Positions 31,322 through 32,081 of a stretch of DNA of 32,081 nt are shown piece after piece. A program made the translations under genes and the position numbers. The DNA is taken from positions 1-32,081 of the forward strand of contig JAMONB010000297.1 in NCBI GenBank assembly GCA_027066745.1. Reading direction: 5' to 3'. This DNA comes from Flavobacteriaceae bacterium (GTDB lineage Bacteria > Bacteroidota > Bacteroidia > Flavobacteriales > Flavobacteriaceae). The stretch's first letter is position 1; each line of letters opens with the position of its first letter. The notes under the pieces are model-generated. The model ran no database searches, was not told the DNA's origin, and saw only the letters and a list, made by a program, of their open reading frames with translations.

Positions 31322-32081
31322 ATGAAAAATCTATTTATAATATTTCTATTCATCATCTTTACTACATCATGTAGTAAAGATGATGATGGTATAAGTAAAC
31401 AAACCGACAGTAATGGTGTTGTAATTTCATTACCTTACCAATGGAAAAAAACATTACATAAAAATGGAACGGCTTCTAATGGTACAATTAGGTTGCCTAT
31501 TTATTATAATAACAATATAGCTATTCCTACAACAGAAGGTAAGGATAAAAGGTTTTTAACTCTAATAAACACCAATGACGGGGAAACTTTATGGAAATGG
31601 AATGATAGTTATTTACCCTATTCTAGTCAAATCAAAATTTCATACCCTTATCAATACAACAATTTATTAACTTACCAAAGCGGAAGTAAAAGTTATTGTA
31701 TCAATTTAGATAATGGTGATACACATTGGAAAATTAAGAGAGATAACTCTTTTGATGTTAGAATTTATCCAAATATAAATGAAACGTTTTTTTATAGCAC
31801 TCCTATAATTAACGAAACAGGAACTGAAGAGTTTAGTATGTCAAAATGTAACATAAACGATGGTACTATTAGAGAATTTGTAAGAGCAAATTATTCAGGT
31901 GATTATATAAACCCAGATAATTTAATTGGAGCAATTACTAATATTATAAAAACACCTAGCAATAGTAATCTTTACGCAATCACTTATGTTGAACCTTCTC
32001 CTGGCTGGGTTGTAAACACATATTTTGGCTTATATAATTCAGATACTCAACAATGGGTTTATGAACGTAAATTGATGGCTT
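31322..32081 (+). CDS. PQQ-like beta-propeller surface lipoprotein, copy 2 (3' end outside window)
   Basis: This frame starts at ATG 31322 with MKNLFIIFLFIIFTTSCSKDDD, the same lipoprotein and surface-export pattern as copy 1. It stays open to the window end, 253 codons. It aligns with copy 1 throughout: PYQWKKTLH, FLTLINTNDGETLWKWND, GDTHWKIKRDNSFDVRIYP. Two blocks are identical at DNA level (31596-31679 with 30287-30370, 84 bp; 31916-32017 with 30610-30711, 102 bp). The signal region and the segment around 31740-31905 are strongly diverged. Identical islands in a diverged background point to gene conversion between the tandem copies. It is missing from the ORF track only because its stop lies outside. 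Confidence 0.85.
   Translation, partial: MKNLFIIFLFIIFTTSCSKDDDGISKQTDSNGVVISLPYQWKKTLHKNGTASNGTIRLPIYYNNNIAIPTTEGKDKRFLTLINTNDGETLWKWNDSYLPYSSQIKISYPYQYNNLLTYQSGSKSYCINLDNGDTHWKIKRDNSFDVRIYPNINETFFYSTPIINETGTEEFSMSKCNINDGTIREFVRANYSGDYINPDNLIGAITNIIKTPSNSNLYAITYVEPSPGWVVNTYFGLYNSDTQQWVYERKLMA

Noticed and set aside
31276-31375. Mini-ORF MKEQKVIFLEL ahead of propeller copy 2
   Set aside because: The frame is out of register with the duplicated hydrolase tail and overlaps the propeller gene; the sequence is explained by the duplication.
1-32081. tRNA, rRNA, CRISPR array, transposase or integrase genes
   Set aside because: I looked on both strands for tRNA T-loop patterns, regularly spaced repeats and transposase or integrase motifs and saw none; no mobile-element enzyme supports the suggested insertion events.

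Overview
The window looks like a chromosomal segment of a low-GC member of the Bacteroidota, most likely a marine-type Flavobacteriia. The signs are AT-rich coding sequence, many SPII lipoproteins, several promoters with the Bacteroidota -7 consensus TAnnTTTG, almost no Shine-Dalgarno sequences, a giant secreted DUF11/cadherin-like protein, and SUF as the iron-sulfur assembly system. No tRNA, rRNA or CRISPR array was seen.

Layout. (1) 1-5968, minus strand: a giant cell-surface protein (C-terminus outside the window) preceded by a small secreted protein of unknown function. (2) 5969-6388: a divergent regulatory region with two TTGTTAACAW palindromes 31 bp apart. (3) 6389-12066, plus strand: the SUF operon (A-type carrier, sufB, sufC, sufD). 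A frameshifted metallo-beta-lactamase-fold lipoprotein gene sits between sufB and sufC, and a TRIC-type channel gene follows. (4) 12145-14822, minus strand: a penicillin-binding-protein-like serine hydrolase and an M14 carboxypeptidase lipoprotein. (5) 14924-23259, plus strand: a TetR-controlled YbhGFSR-like efflux operon (TetR, TolC-like, HlyD-like, two ABC ATPases, two ABC-2 permeases) carrying a three-gene cytochrome c/lipoprotein/membrane-protein insert. Two overlapping divergent promoters and an operator abutting the tetR start codon can be read directly. (6) 23297-28271: a DUF2141 protein, an OMPLA-like outer-membrane protein, a large pyruvate-kinase-like protein, a PycTM (Pycsar effector, ex-DUF5706) membrane protein, a decayed second copy of the OMPLA-like 3' end, and an ATP-cone/PD-(D/E)XK nuclease. 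(7) 28319-29533: sufS, about 17 kb from sufD. (8) 29534-32081: remnants of an alpha/beta-hydrolase-like gene and a tandem pair of PQQ-like beta-propeller surface lipoproteins, the second cut by the window end.

How it fits together. SufBCD is the scaffold, SufS delivers sulfur and the A-type protein carries clusters. The split of sufABCD from sufS suggests that segments 4-6 entered or were rearranged into an ancestral suf cluster; no sufE follows sufS here. The efflux operon can supply all parts of a tripartite exporter, with complementary degenerate and consensus ATP sites in its two ATPases. Dispersed palindromic repeats sit in the suf and efflux intergenic gaps, twice directly before a start codon.

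The best candidate for an undescribed system is the pyruvate-kinase-like / PycTM / ATP-cone-nuclease neighbourhood. A known immunity membrane-effector fold is paired there with a nucleotide- or phosphoenolpyruvate-related enzyme and a nucleotide-sensing nuclease, with no recognisable cyclase, and the first two genes are bracketed by an intact and a decayed copy of the same outer-membrane protein gene. This is inference from domain content and layout only.
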